64,000 nt of DNA from Thioalkalivibrio sp. (GCA_011389655.1 JAABTX010000003.1:39412-103411); one strand, 5' to 3'. Counted from the stretch's first letter, positions 31,423-40,663 are shown. The notes: generated by a model not told the origin, from the letters alone. Made by a program: numbers and translations.

Positions 31423-32834
31423 TCCTGCGGCATGCGCAGCGCGATGAAGACCGGGGTGCCTTCCCGATGCAGCAGCACCGGGACAGAACGCCCGGGGGAT
31501 GCGGCCTCCGCACGTTCGCGGAGGGCCTGCGGCGATGGCACGGGATCGCCGCCGAACTGCACGATCACGTCGCCGGAGCGAATTCCGGCGGCCCGGGCCG
31601 GGTTCCCGGTGACCTCGGCCACGCGCACGCCCTCGTCAGCCAGCCCGAGTATCTCCCGCTCCTCGGTGGTCAGAGGCTCGATCTCCATGCCCAGCATGCT
31701 CTGCGACTGGGCCTCCGACGGAATCGCCGGGACGCGGCTACCCGTCGCGATCTCTTCCGGCAGCGCGTCGATGGTCACCTCGACCACGATCTCGCGGTCA
31801 CCGCGGAGCACGTCGACCTCCACCTCGGAGCCGACCGGCGTGCGGCCGACAATGGGCGGCAGGGCACTGGAGCGGGGCACGTCGATCCCGTTGAACCGGA
31901 GGATCACGTCGCCGGTGCGAAGACCCGCTTCCTGCGCCGGGCTGTCCGGCTGCACCTGTGCCACCAGTGCCCCGGTGGGACGCTCCATTCCGAAGGAGTC
32001 CGCGAGGTCCCGGGTGACCTCCTGGATCAGCACACCCAGCCAGCCCCGCGTGACGGTGCCCGTCTCGAGGATCTGCTCGGCCACCTCCATGGCCATCTCG
32101 ATCGGGATCGCGAAGGAAAGGCCCATGAAACCGCCAGTGCGGCTGTAGATCTGGGAGTTGATGCCCACCACCTCGCCATCGAGATTGAACAGCGGGCCGC
32201 CGGAGTTGCCGGGGTTGATCGCGACGTCGGTCTGGATGAACGGTACGTAGTTGTCGGAGGGCAGGCTGCGGCCCTTCGCACTCACGATTCCGGCCGTCAC
32301 CGAGTGGTCGAATCCGAATGGCGAACCGATGGCCAGCACCCACTCGCCCACCTTCAGCGATTCGGAGGAACCCAGCTGCAGCGTCGGCAGCTCCTGGGCA
32401 TCGATCTTCAGCACCGCGACGTCACTCTCGGGATCCGAGCCGATCACCTCCGCAGTGAAGATCCGCCGGTCGGACAGTCGCACCACGATCTCGCCACCGT
32501 TCGCGATCACGTGGTGATTGGTCAGGATGTAGCCATCATCGCTGTAGATGAACCCCGACCCCATCGAACGGCGGTCGAAGCGATCCGGGATGCGGGGACC
32601 CTCACCGCGTTCGCCGAAGAAGCGCTCGAAGAGATCCTCGAAGGGCATTCCTTCCGGAATCTCGGGGTCGGGCCCGCCCTCGGCCGCGGCGCGCTCGCGC
32701 GACGAGGAGATGTTGACCACCGCGGGACTGTACTGCTCCGCCAGCGGTACGAAATCGGGCAGATCCCGCGCCGAGACGGGAACCGACAAGGCGATCAGCA
32801 TCGTTGCCAGAAAGAACCAGCGATACATATTCAT
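31419..32834 (-). CDS. mucD: Periplasmic serine protease MucD/DegP family
   Basis: A 471-residue HtrA-type protease-chaperone with an N-terminal signal peptide (about 1-22). The catalytic triad is H108 (TNHHVI), D138 (ESDVAVL) and S211 (NPGNSGGPL). Two PDZ domains follow at about 245-340 and 370-455. In Pseudomonas, MucD belongs to the algU-mucABCD cluster and clears misfolded envelope proteins, limiting sigma-E activation. Here it has the same position downstream of the sigma-E genes. Confidence 0.94.
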   Translation of the reverse strand: MNMYRWFFLATMLIALSVPVSARDLPDFVPLAEQYSPAVVNISSSRERAAAEGGPDPEIPEGMPFEDLFERFFGERGEGPRIPDRFDRRSMGSGFIYSDDGYILTNHHVIANGGEIVVRLSDRRIFTAEVIGSDPESDVAVLKIDAQELPTLQLGSSESLKVGEWVLAIGSPFGFDHSVTAGIVSAKGRSLPSDNYVPFIQTDVAINPGNSGGPLFNLDGEVVGINSQIYSRTGGFMGLSFAIPIEMAMEVAEQILETGTVTRGWLGVLIQEVTRDLADSFGMERPTGALVAQVQPDSPAQEAGLRTGDVILRFNGIDVPRSSALPPIVGRTPVGSEVEVDVLRGDREIVVEVTIDALPEEIATGSRVPAIPSEAQSQSMLGMEIEPLTTEEREILGLADEGVRVAEVTGNPARAAGIRSGDVIVQFGGDPVPSPQALRERAEAASPGRSVPVLLHREGTPVFIALRMPQE

Positions 32835-32964
32835 GAGCCCCTTCAGGAATGGTTGCGTATGTGTCTAGAGGCGCCGGCCGCGCACAAGTTCCGCGGTCGG
32901 CCGGAATCGGCGGCACGGCACGTACCCACAGGAGCGAGCGGCGCCAACGGCCATGCGCGGAGGG

Positions 32965-33453
32965 CTAGTCGACGATGCGGCCGGCGGCGGGTGACGGCAT
33001 CGGGGACTGGCCCGCCGGCTGCCGTCCAAGCAGCACCGGCTCGAAGCGGTCCCCCTGGCCGCGCAGCCATCGGCGCACCCCCGCGAGCCCCAGCGAGAAC
33101 CCGGCGATACCGGCCAGGATCAGGACTCCATCCGCCAGCCCGGGGGCAATCCAGCCCACCGTGATCGGCAGCAGCATCATCCCGAACAGGGGCAGCAGAT
33201 ACATCGCAACCGCGCCGGACACCAGCGCGCGGTCGCGCACGCCCAGCCTGACGCGGTCGCCCGGTCGCAGCCCGTGGCTGTTCGCCAGCCGCAACTCGAG
33301 TTCGCGCCGCCCGAGGACCTCCGACAACACGCCATTGCCGCAACCACTGCGGGCCGAACAGGAGCCGCAGGTCGACCGGCGCTCCACGCGCACCGTCGCC
33401 CAGGCCGCGTCGGCCGCCACTACTACGCCCTGTTCTTCCAGCCAGTCGCTCAT
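32965..33453 (-). CDS. rseC: RseC/MucC-family sigma-E regulatory membrane protein
   Basis: A 162-residue protein. A small N-terminal domain with a Cys motif, RRSTCGSCSARSGCG (four Cys, probably metal- or redox-binding), is followed by two transmembrane helices at about 83-103 and 108-128. This is the RseC/MucC layout. The start ATG 33453 has no clear ribosome-binding site and lies 19 bases after rseB, so coupling is likely. In relatives RseC modulates sigma-E and SoxR reduction; the exact role is not settled. Confidence 0.85.
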   Translation of the reverse strand: MSDWLEEQGVVVAADAAWATVRVERRSTCGSCSARSGCGNGVLSEVLGRRELELRLANSHGLRPGDRVRLGVRDRALVSGAVAMYLLPLFGMMLLPITVGWIAPGLADGVLILAGIAGFSLGLAGVRRWLRGQGDRFEPVLLGRQPAGQSPMPSPAAGRIVD

Positions 33454-33472
33454 CGGAGGCCGTCGGCGGAGC

Positions 33473-34468
33473 TCAGTTGATCCCGCCGGCGCGGAAACGC
33501 GCGGCGTCGGCGATCCGCTCAGCCGTCTTGACCGGCACCTCGCCAACCACCGTGACCTGATGACCGGCAAGTGGCCGGGCGAGGGCATGGGTCGCCCCCG
33601 ATCGGGTCACGCCCTCGAAGGTCTCTTTGTCGTCCGTGGTGGGATCGACGTAGACCGATACGGTCGCGAGCCCGTCGCTGAGCACGAAGTGCAATGACGA
33701 CCCGCCGTCTTCCTCCGGTCCGATGCTGCGCTCGGTCACGATGACCGTGCTGAACCCGGGCGGCAGGTCCTGGAAGTACCATTGGCCGTGCCGGTCCTGC
33801 TGTTCAGGCGAGACCCCGGCCGCACGCACCTCGATCCGTCGGGCGTCGCAGCCGTGCGGCGCAAGGGATTCCTCGAACACCACGTCGAGAAATTCCAGCT
33901 CGGTGAAGATCAGCCGTTCGAGCAGCTGTCCGTCCCCGTCGATCAGCTCGCTGAGCAGCGGAAGACCGGTGTCTCGGTGCAGGCAGTACTCGTGACTGTA
34001 GCGATAGGCGTCGCGCGCCTCGGCATGCAGCCGGTAACAGGGGAATCCGGCGATCCGGTCAAAGCCGGATGAGCTCAGGTCATAGCGTTCGTTCGCCCGA
34101 AGCATCGCCGCCGCGAAGGCGGGTGGTCGTTGCGGGGCTCCTCCCTGCTGCCGGCCGCCGCCGTCGATGCGTGCGCCCTTGATCGCGCTGATGCGGTCCA
34201 CCTCGCGAATCACCTCACGCGCCGACCCGGTCAGGGTCTGCAGACGCTCCCGGTATCCGTCCTCCTCGGCCGCATGGACCACGCGCACGGTGTCCATGCG
34301 CTCACCCCGCTGAAACACGAAGGTGCCTTCGTAGCTGTGCCGGTGCATGCTGTCGGCCATGCGCTCCAGCCACTCTTCCGGACCGTAGTCCTCCTCCGCC
34401 GGGAGGTTCAGCGGCAGGAGGAGCGCGAGTACGGCGACGACACGCAGGGTCCAGCCCCACATCCCCAC
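33473..34468 (-). CDS. rseB: Sigma-E factor regulatory protein RseB/MucB
   Basis: A 331-residue periplasmic protein with a signal peptide (about 1-24). RseB binds the anti-sigma factor RseA and mislocalised lipids or LPS, protecting RseA from DegS. The N-terminal lipoprotein-carrier-like domain contains SYEGTFVFQRGERMDTVRVVH, and the C-terminal domain is recognised at about 215-320 by PGFSTVIVTERS and similar segments. It starts immediately after the rseA stop. rpoE-rseA-rseB-rseC is the standard cluster. Confidence 0.93.
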   Translation of the reverse strand: MGMWGWTLRVVAVLALLLPLNLPAEEDYGPEEWLERMADSMHRHSYEGTFVFQRGERMDTVRVVHAAEEDGYRERLQTLTGSAREVIREVDRISAIKGARIDGGGRQQGGAPQRPPAFAAAMLRANERYDLSSSGFDRIAGFPCYRLHAEARDAYRYSHEYCLHRDTGLPLLSELIDGDGQLLERLIFTELEFLDVVFEESLAPHGCDARRIEVRAAGVSPEQQDRHGQWYFQDLPPGFSTVIVTERSIGPEEDGGSSLHFVLSDGLATVSVYVDPTTDDKETFEGVTRSGATHALARPLAGHQVTVVGEVPVKTAERIADAARFRAGGIN

Positions 34469-34993
34469 TTACTCGCCATCGACCGAGTTGCGCACCCGGG
34501 CGAATGCCGAAGAACCGGGAGCCACCAGCTCCGCGTGGTTTTCGAGATAGCGTGCAAAGCGCGGGTCGGGCGCCGTGACCAGCTCGCTCTCGGCCGGCTC
34601 CTGAATGGTGCTGGTGTCCACCGTTGCGGCGGGCACTCCGTCGTCGGTACCGGTGATCGTCTGAAGCCCGAGCAGGGAGACCACCGCCACCGCAGCCGCG
34701 ATGCCGACTCCGGCAACCGGCTTCATCCAGCGCCCGCTCGCGGGCGGGTCCCTGTGCACGTCCAGCGGGTTGTCATCGGCGATCCCGCTCTGCACCCCTG
34801 CCAGGAAATCCCGGGGTGCGACCCGCTTCATACCACCGCGCAGGCTGTCGCCGATCAGGTGGTAGCGGGCCCAGATTCGGCGGTCGTCTTCGGATTTCAG
34901 GAGTTCGTCGATCAGGCGGCGCGTCTCGAAGCCTTCGGTTTCGTTGTCGACGAGTGCGGAGAGACGTTCGGACTTGCTTGCTTGGTCGTTCAT
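34469..34993 (-). CDS. rseA: Anti-sigma-E factor RseA/MucA
   Basis: A 174-residue single-pass protein. The cytoplasmic N-terminus SKSERLSALVDNETEGFETR is the RseA domain that binds sigma-E. A transmembrane helix lies at about residues 93-114, and the rest is periplasmic with the RseB-binding region near the C-terminus. Regulated proteolysis releases the sigma factor under envelope stress. It starts 13 bases after rpoE. Confidence 0.92.
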   Translation of the reverse strand: MNDQASKSERLSALVDNETEGFETRRLIDELLKSEDDRRIWARYHLIGDSLRGGMKRVAPRDFLAGVQSGIADDNPLDVHRDPPASGRWMKPVAGVGIAAAVAVVSLLGLQTITGTDDGVPAATVDTSTIQEPAESELVTAPDPRFARYLENHAELVAPGSSAFARVRNSVDGE

Positions 34994-35006
34994 TGGTTCT
35001 GCTCGC

Positions 35007-35585
35007 TCAATCGTTTAGCAACGGACCCAGGGTCCGGTCGATGGCCTCGCGGGCCCGAAAGATGCGCGAGCGGACGGTGCCGATCGGGCATCCCATGGTC
35101 TGGGCAATCTCCTCGTAGCTCAGTCCTTCGAGTTCGCGCAGCGTGATCGCGGTTCTCAGATCGTCCGGCAACCGCTCGATCGTCCGCTGCACTGCCGCCT
35201 GTATCTCCTCTGACAACATCTCCCCTTCCGGGGTTGCACTATCCTTCAGTGCGGAATCGCCGCCCATCTGTTCGGCGTCCTGCGGGTCCACCTCAGCCTC
35301 CGGGCGCCGACGTCCCTGGGCGACCAGGTGGTTCTTCGCGGTGTTGATCGCGATGCGGTAGAGCCAGGTGTAGAAGGCGCTCTCACCCCGGAAATTCGCC
35401 AGCCCGCGGTAGGCCTTGATGAAGGCCTCCTGGGAGACATCGAGTGCCGCGGCATGATCATGCACGTAACGTCCGACCAGGTTGATGATCTTGTGCTGAT
35501 ATTTCAGGACCAGTATGTCGAAGGCCGCCTTCTCCCCGCGCTGGACCCGGCGCACGAGGGCCTCGTCCGAAGCCTTCTCGCTCAT
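35007..35585 (-). CDS. rpoE: RNA polymerase sigma factor RpoE/AlgU
   Basis: A 192-residue ECF sigma factor for the envelope stress response. Region 2 contains DVSQEAFIKAYRGLANFRG and the YTWLYRIAINTAKN recognition helix. Region 4 contains EGLSYEEIAQTMGCPIGTVRSRI. The length and the N-terminus MSEKASDEALVRRVQRGE match AlgU. A long frame continues upstream across nadB on the other strand, but that is a shadow. The gene is divergent from nadB, as in E. coli and Pseudomonas. Confidence 0.97.
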   Translation of the reverse strand: MSEKASDEALVRRVQRGEKAAFDILVLKYQHKIINLVGRYVHDHAAALDVSQEAFIKAYRGLANFRGESAFYTWLYRIAINTAKNHLVAQGRRRPEAEVDPQDAEQMGGDSALKDSATPEGEMLSEEIQAAVQRTIERLPDDLRTAITLRELEGLSYEEIAQTMGCPIGTVRSRIFRAREAIDRTLGPLLND

Positions 35586-35629
35586 GCGGGCACTCCCGCC
35601 CGAAGCGCCAGTTCCGCTAATCTTGGCTG

Positions 35630-35657
35630 CATGGACCGTGTCGGCATGTTGAAGTTC
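35630..35657 (-). promoter_or_regulatory. Candidate sigma-E-dependent promoter of rpoE
   Basis: On the minus strand GAACTT (35657-35652) is followed after 16 bases by TCCATG (35635-35630). The -35 matches the sigma-E consensus GAACTT exactly, and the -10 is a weak match to TCTGA. It lies about 45 bases before the rpoE start, as expected for autoregulation. The match rests mainly on the -35. Confidence 0.4.
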
Positions 35658-35729
35658 GTCCTGATCGGCTCCGGGGTGCCGGACCGTGCGATTGTGTGCG
35701 CAAGACAACGCCGGAAAGTTACCTGAGCC

Positions 35730-37370
35730 ATGGCTGCAACACAAATGGGCCCCGCGCAGGAACGCTTCGATGTGCTGATCATCGGCAGCGGCGCCGCCGG
35801 CCTCACCGCGGCGCTCCACCTGGCCCCCAGCCGACGGGTCGCCATCATCAGCAAGGGACCGGTCGATGAAGGCAGCACCCGTTACGCGCAGGGCGGGATA
35901 TCGGCGGTCCTGGACCAGGCCGACTCGTTCGAGTCGCACGTCGCTGACACGCTCGATGCCGGCGCCGGGCTCTGCGAGCTCGACGCGGTCCGCCGAACGG
36001 TTGCGGAAGGGCCCGAGGCCATCAATTGGCTGGCGGGTCTGGGCGTCCCCTTTACCCGCGAGGCCCACGAGGGACGCAGTCGTCTGCACCTGACCCGGGA
36101 GGGCGGCCACAGCGCGCGCCGGGTCGCCCACGCGGCCGACGCCACCGGGCTGGCGATCGAGGAAGCACTCGTCGGGACCGCGCGCGGGCAGGCGCGCATC
36201 GAGGTGTTCGAGCGTCACCTCGCGGTCGACCTGATCCTCGCCAGCGTGGAGGGTCGGCGACGCGTGATCGGCGCCTACGTTCAGGATGGCGAGACCCGGG
36301 AGGTGCAGACCATCCTGGCCCCGATGGTGATCCTGGCGACCGGCGGCGCCAGCAAGGTGTACCTCTACAGCTCGAACCCGGACGGCGCCACCGGCGACGG
36401 CATCGCGATGGCCTGGCGCGCCGGCTGCCGGGTCGCCAACATGGAGTTCATGCAGTTTCACCCCACCTGCCTGTTTCATCCTCAGGCCAAGTCCTTCCTG
36501 ATTTCCGAGGCGGTGCGCGGCGAGGGCGGCCGTCTGCTGCTACCGGATGGCACGCCGTTCATGGAGCGCTTTGATCCCCGTGCCGAACTCGCGCCGCGCG
36601 ACATCGTCGCCCGCGCGATCGACTACGAGATGAAGCGGCTTGGGGTCGACCACGTCTACCTGGACATCAGCCATCGCAGCCCCGAGTTCGTACGCGAACA
36701 CTTCCCGACCATTCACCAGCGTTGCCTGGAATTCGGGTTCGACATGACCAGCGAGCCTCTGCCGGTGGTGCCGGCCGCGCACTACACCTGCGGCGGTGTG
36801 ATGGTGGACGCCCACGGGCGCACCGACGTGCCCGGGCTGTATGCCGCCGGCGAGGTGTCCTACACCGGCCTGCACGGCGCCAACCGGATGGCCAGCAATT
36901 CGCTGCTGGAGTGCCTGGTCTACGCCCGTGCGGCCGCCCGGCACATCCTCTCCGACACCGATGCGCTGACACCGGAGGCGCTGCCGCGGCCGCCGAACTG
37001 GGACGAATCCCGGGTCACCGATTCCGACGAGGAAGTGGTCGTGTCGCACAACTGGGACGAACTGCGCCGGCTGATGTGGGACTATGTCGGAATCGTGCGC
37101 GCCCGTGACCGCCTGCTGCGGGCGCAGCGGCGCATCCATGTGCTGATGGAGGAGGTCCATGAATACTATGCTCACTATCGGATCACGCCCGATCTCATCG
37201 AACTGAGGAATCTGGTGCTCGTGGCCCAGATCATCGTGAGGAGCGCCCTGGAACGCCGGGAGAGCCGCGGCCTGCACTTCATCCGCGACTTCCCGGAGCG
37301 CGATCCGAACCTGCATCCCGGTCCGACGGTGCTGTCACCTCCGGCGGCCCAGCGGGCCGAGCCGGACTGA
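35730..37370 (+). CDS. nadB: L-aspartate oxidase
   Basis: A 546-residue flavoprotein that oxidises aspartate to iminoaspartate, the first step of NAD synthesis. It has the FAD dinucleotide motif [16 protein letters not shown], the family [18 protein letters not shown] stretch, FHPTCLF with the substrate-binding His/Thr region, and [19 protein letters not shown]. The C-terminal helical domain is complete. A second ATG five codons in is an alternative start. nadA and nadC are not in the window. Confidence 0.96.
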   Translation: MAATQMGPAQERFDVLIIGSGAAGLTAALHLAPSRRVAIISKGPVDEGSTRYAQGGISAVLDQADSFESHVADTLDAGAGLCELDAVRRTVAEGPEAINWLAGLGVPFTREAHEGRSRLHLTREGGHSARRVAHAADATGLAIEEALVGTARGQARIEVFERHLAVDLILASVEGRRRVIGAYVQDGETREVQTILAPMVILATGGASKVYLYSSNPDGATGDGIAMAWRAGCRVANMEFMQFHPTCLFHPQAKSFLISEAVRGEGGRLLLPDGTPFMERFDPRAELAPRDIVARAIDYEMKRLGVDHVYLDISHRSPEFVREHFPTIHQRCLEFGFDMTSEPLPVVPAAHYTCGGVMVDAHGRTDVPGLYAAGEVSYTGLHGANRMASNSLLECLVYARAAARHILSDTDALTPEALPRPPNWDESRVTDSDEEVVVSHNWDELRRLMWDYVGIVRARDRLLRAQRRIHVLMEEVHEYYAHYRITPDLIELRNLVLVAQIIVRSALERRESRGLHFIRDFPERDPNLHPGPTVLSPPAAQRAEPD

Positions 37371-37393
37371 GCGGAAACCCGCGGCGTGAGGTT

Positions 37394-37957
37394 TCAGGAG
37401 GTCTTCGTTTGCGGCATGCGGATGAAATGCTCGCGATAGTGGCGCAACTCCTCGATGGAGTCGCGGATGTCCTGCAGCGCCTGGTGCGTGGCATCCTTCT
37501 TCACGCCCGAGAGCGCGCCGGGGGCCCAGCGCCGCGCAAGCTCCTTCAGGGTACTGACGTCGAGGTTGCGGTAGTGAAAGTAGCCCTCGAGATCGGGCAT
37601 GCAGCGGGCCAGGAAACGCCGGTCCTGGCAGATGGAATTGCCACACATCGGCGATGCGTGAGGCGGCACCCATTGGCTCAGAAAATCCAGGGTGGCCCGT
37701 TCCGCGTCGATCTCGTCGATCGGGCTCTGCCGTACCCGCTGCAGGAGCCCGGAAGCCCCATGGGTGCGCCGGTTCCAGTCGTCGAGCCCGCCGAGAACGG
37801 ACTCGTCCTGGCGGATCGCGATCACCGGACCCTCCGCGAGCAGGTTCAGGTCCTTGTCGGTCACGATGGTCGCGACCTCGAGAATCAGATCCGTCTGCGG
37901 ATCGAGCCCCGTCATCTCGAGATCGATCCAGATCAGGTTGTCGGCGTTCTGACCCAT
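37394..37957 (-). CDS. orn: Oligoribonuclease
   Basis: A 187-residue DEDDh exonuclease that degrades 2-5-nt RNA fragments and the pGpG product of cyclic di-GMP hydrolysis. The first exonuclease motif is [11 protein letters not shown], the second SICQDRRFL, and the third lies in [14 protein letters not shown] with the catalytic His and Asp. Length and start fit E. coli Orn. It is convergent with nadB, 23 bases apart. Confidence 0.96.
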   Translation of the reverse strand: MGQNADNLIWIDLEMTGLDPQTDLILEVATIVTDKDLNLLAEGPVIAIRQDESVLGGLDDWNRRTHGASGLLQRVRQSPIDEIDAERATLDFLSQWVPPHASPMCGNSICQDRRFLARCMPDLEGYFHYRNLDVSTLKELARRWAPGALSGVKKDATHQALQDIRDSIEELRHYREHFIRMPQTKTS

Positions 37958-38106
37958 GCCGTCTCCAGGGTTGGCGCGTCAGTCTATCATCCCGGACCGG
38001 GCACTGACGTTCCGGTTTCCTTCGGGCGAACGACCATCACGGCACCAGCGGCTCCGGAAGATGCAACACGATCGCATGCCGCCGCGACCGGTCCGTCAAC
38101 CCATCG

Positions 38107-38128
38107 CCTCTCCCGCAAGCGGGAGAGG
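38107..38128. repeat. Perfect 10-bp palindrome (CCTCTCCCGC/GCGGGAGAGG)
   Basis: CCTCTCCCGC at 38107-38116 and its inverse GCGGGAGAGG at 38119-38128 are separated by two bases. A related imperfect copy lies at about 1490-1525. It is probably a small dispersed hairpin, perhaps shaping the leader of the cytochrome c gene that starts 49 bases downstream. Confidence 0.55.
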
Positions 38129-38176
38129 ACAACCACGAGCGCGCTGCGCGCGTTCCTTCATCCGCAGGAGAGAATC

Positions 38177-38455
38177 ATGCGTCATGGCCTTACTGCATTC
38201 GGCATTCTGCTTTTCGTCGGGCTCGGCAGCCCCGTACATGCCGAGGATCCGGCGCTGGGCGAAAAACTGCACCAGGAAAACTGCGTCAGCTGCCACGGAA
38301 CGGAGGTGTACACCCGCGACGACCGCATGGTCGATTCGATGAGTTCGTTGATCACCCAGGTCAACCGGTGCAACGTGAACCTCGGAACCGGCTGGTTCGA
38401 TGACGAGGTTGAGGCAGTGGCCGCCTATCTTGGCGAGAACTACTACAACTTCTGA
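38177..38455 (+). CDS. Small periplasmic c-type cytochrome
   Basis: A 92-residue protein with a Sec signal peptide (about 1-22, ending PVHA) and a single heme-binding motif CVSCH at residues 36-40. AGGAG lies seven bases before ATG 38177. It is one of the small cytochromes whose conserved C-terminal part reads QVNRCNVNLGTGWFDDEV. The usual distal Met is not obvious: M51 or M55 are candidates, and the conserved C65 in RCNVNL is another. Its electron partners are unknown. The pterin dehydratase gene starts 15 bases downstream. Confidence 0.85.
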   Translation: MRHGLTAFGILLFVGLGSPVHAEDPALGEKLHQENCVSCHGTEVYTRDDRMVDSMSSLITQVNRCNVNLGTGWFDDEVEAVAAYLGENYYNF

Positions 38456-38470
38456 ATCCGGGGTGTCACG

Positions 38471-38806
38471 ATGACCGACCTGAGCAAGCGACACTGCGAC
38501 GCACCGGAGGCCTTTGCCGGCCCCCTCTCTCCGTCGGAATGTGACGAGATGCTCGCACAGCTGCACGAAGACTGGGACCTCGACACCGCGGCGGGCCGGA
38601 TCTCGCGGCGGCTGGAGTTTGCCAATTTCCACGAAACCATGTCCTTTGTGAACGCAGTCGCATGGATTGCCAACCGGGAGGACCACCATCCCGACATGGA
38701 GGTCTCGTACGGGCATTGCGTGGTACGTTTTTCGACGCACGCCATCGGCGGGCTGAGCCCGAACGATTTCATCTGCGCGGCACGCGTCGATGCCCTTTTC
38801 GAATAA
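38471..38806 (+). CDS. phhB: 4a-hydroxytetrahydrobiopterin dehydratase
   Basis: A 111-residue pterin-4a-carbinolamine dehydratase. The active-site motif DHHPDMEVSYGHCVVRFSTH with its three His residues and the closing GLSPNDF are present. It regenerates tetrahydropterin after aromatic hydroxylases; in several bacteria it serves molybdopterin or folate metabolism where no such hydroxylase exists. No phenylalanine hydroxylase is in this window. It probably shares a transcript with the upstream cytochrome gene. Confidence 0.93.
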   Translation: MTDLSKRHCDAPEAFAGPLSPSECDEMLAQLHEDWDLDTAAGRISRRLEFANFHETMSFVNAVAWIANREDHHPDMEVSYGHCVVRFSTHAIGGLSPNDFICAARVDALFE

Positions 38807-38922
38807 GCCTGCACGCAGGCGTCCTTGAGCATGACCGTCAGGAGCCGCCGCAGGCCCGAACCCGGGCTCGCCGGCGGCTCCGTGACGCAACGCGCAAGGG
38901 AAGCGGGCGGATTCGGGCCGGC

Positions 38923-39813
38923 ATGAGCCTGCGCTGCCGCGTCCTCGCGCGTTACGGCAGTGAGATCGACGTGTTACGGCCGGATGGCGGTGTCCAGCGC
39001 GTGAGCCTGCGGCGCCGCTTCGATGACGTGGTCTGCGGGGACGTGGTGGCGGTCGATCCCGTGGGAGCGTCCGTCCGGGGCCGGGAGCGGCGCCGCAATC
39101 ATCTGAGGCGGCGAGACCGATTCAATCGCTCGAAGACGATCGCCGCCAACATCGACCGGGTGTGGATCGTGGTCGCCCCGCGGCCCGCAATCCCGCGTCT
39201 GCTGATCGACCGGTTTCTGGCCGGTATCCGCAACCTGCCGGCCGAGGCCGGCATTGTGGTGAACAAGTCCGATCTGGCGCAACCGGTGGATGGCATGACA
39301 TCGGCTCCCGATCTGTCGGACTACGCACACCTGGACCTGCCGGTGCTCCGGGTCAGCGCCCGCACCGGCCTTGGACTCGAGTCATTCCGCGCGGCCGCCT
39401 CCGGCGGGAGCAACATCCTCGTGGGGCCGTCCGGCGTCGGCAAGTCCTCTCTGATCCAGGCGCTGTTGCCGGATGAGCGGCTGCGCATCGCCGGGGTCGG
39501 TCAGAGTGGAGAAGGCCGGCACACGACAACCACGGCCCGTTGGTACGAAGCCAGGGGCGGCGGCGCCTGGATCGACTCGCCGGGCGTGCGCGATTTCAGT
39601 CCGGAGATCATTTCCGTCGATCAACTGGCGCAGGGCTTCCCCGACCTGTCCGAACACGCGGCGGCTTGCCGTTTCCGCGACTGCACTCACCGTTCCGAAC
39701 CCGGCTGCGCGGTGCGCGGGGCGGTGGATAGGGGTCTGCTGCCTGCAGCGCGCCTGGCGGCCTGGCGGGAACTGCTGGAGACCCTGGTGGCGGACGGCCG
39801 GGATCGGAGGTGA
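38923..39813 (+). CDS. rsgA: Small ribosomal subunit biogenesis GTPase RsgA
   Basis: A 296-residue circularly permuted GTPase that checks late 30S maturation. An OB-fold (about 1-55) precedes the permuted motifs G4 NKSD (114-117), G1 GPSGVGKS (168-175) and G3 DSPG (218-221). The C-terminal zinc finger uses C249, C254, H256 and C262. ATG 38923 gives no N-terminal basic extension, which E. coli has; the in-frame upstream sequence is basic, but no start codon was found in it. A 31-codon frame (38831-38926) overlaps this start. Confidence 0.93.
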   Translation: MSLRCRVLARYGSEIDVLRPDGGVQRVSLRRRFDDVVCGDVVAVDPVGASVRGRERRRNHLRRRDRFNRSKTIAANIDRVWIVVAPRPAIPRLLIDRFLAGIRNLPAEAGIVVNKSDLAQPVDGMTSAPDLSDYAHLDLPVLRVSARTGLGLESFRAAASGGSNILVGPSGVGKSSLIQALLPDERLRIAGVGQSGEGRHTTTTARWYEARGGGAWIDSPGVRDFSPEIISVDQLAQGFPDLSEHAAACRFRDCTHRSEPGCAVRGAVDRGLLPAARLAAWRELLETLVADGRDRR

Positions 39814-39845
39814 AGGGCGGCGGAAGTGGAGCCGAGGGGCAGGCG

Positions 39846-39876
39846 TGGGATCGCGGCTGGAAGCCGCTCCTACACA
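39846..39876. repeat. Single REP unit
   Basis: GTGGGA...CGGCTGGAAGCCG...CTACAC reads on the other strand as GTGTAGGAGCGGCTTCCAGCC..., a classic REP palindrome with a central stem. It lies between the convergent rsgA and barrel-protein genes, like the cluster at 3511-3700. Confidence 0.75.
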
Positions 39877-39910
39877 ACCGCGCCTACAGCCTCGTGGCAG
39901 GCGAACCGAG

Positions 39911-40663
39911 TCAGAAATTCAGGCCCATCTCGAAACCGATCACCGAATCGGTCGAGCCCCCGCCACCCTGGAAATCAAGGCGATCGCTCAGCCAGTCGCG
40001 CGAGGAGCCGAGCCCGTAGTCGTCGTAGAAGAGACTCAGTGACATCTCGGTCTGATTGCTGAAGCGCAGCTTGCTATCGAGACTGAGGTAGCCCGCGCTG
40101 CGCCAGGTGTCGCCCCGGTGACCATGGAACGCGGTGGCGGCGTCCGGCTCACCGAGCAGCGGATAGCGCACCCCGACACGCACCCGGCTTTCCAGATTGC
40201 CGGTCTGATAGGTGGGGCCGGTACTGAGATCCGTGACCACGAAGCTGCTGCTTCCGGCAAAGGCGTCATCGGCGAGCCAGGCATCCGCGCTCCCGGATGA
40301 ACCCAGACCAACGCCCAGATCGACGCCATAGCCGAAACCGGTGCCCCCGAAGTGCTGGATGAACCCGCCCCGGGTCTCTACCCCGCGGTCGGCGGCCCCG
40401 GGGCTGGCCACCGAGGGCATCTGCATCGAACGGACCTCGACGTTGAGTTCCCGGCCCCGCTGGACGTCGTTGCGGAACCCGGGACGCAGGCTGTCGGCTC
40501 CGGAGAAGACGTCGAGCGTCGACAGGGCGTCCCGGCCGGGCGTGTAGGAGAGGTCGTACGCCGAGCGGGTCTCCGCATGCAGCGGGGACACGAACATCGC
40601 GACCGCGGCGGCGACCAGCGTGATGCGGCCCGCAAGCCTTCCCGTTTCAGGCGATACGCTCAT
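39911..40663 (-). CDS. Putative outer-membrane beta-barrel protein, family not recognised
   Basis: A 250-residue protein with a signal peptide (about 1-30, cut after LHA). Alternating polar/hydrophobic strands throughout and a C-terminal Phe (EMGLNF) are the signature of a protein folded by the Bam complex. I recognise no named family. The segments FGYGVDLGVGLG, YLSLDSKLRFSNQTEMSLS and SVIGFEMGLNF look like successive barrel strands. The start ATG 40663 has GGGAG seven bases upstream; an earlier in-frame ATG lacks this. It lies alone between rsgA and the HIT gene. Confidence 0.65.
   Translation of the reverse strand: MSVSPETGRLAGRITLVAAAVAMFVSPLHAETRSAYDLSYTPGRDALSTLDVFSGADSLRPGFRNDVQRGRELNVEVRSMQMPSVASPGAADRGVETRGGFIQHFGGTGFGYGVDLGVGLGSSGSADAWLADDAFAGSSSFVVTDLSTGPTYQTGNLESRVRVGVRYPLLGEPDAATAFHGHRGDTWRSAGYLSLDSKLRFSNQTEMSLSLFYDDYGLGSSRDWLSDRLDFQGGGGSTDSVIGFEMGLNF

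Noticed and set aside
35586..36479. Extension of rpoE to a 490-residue frame
   Set aside because: The added part is antisense to nadB, has no homology, and AlgU-type proteins begin exactly at ATG 35585.
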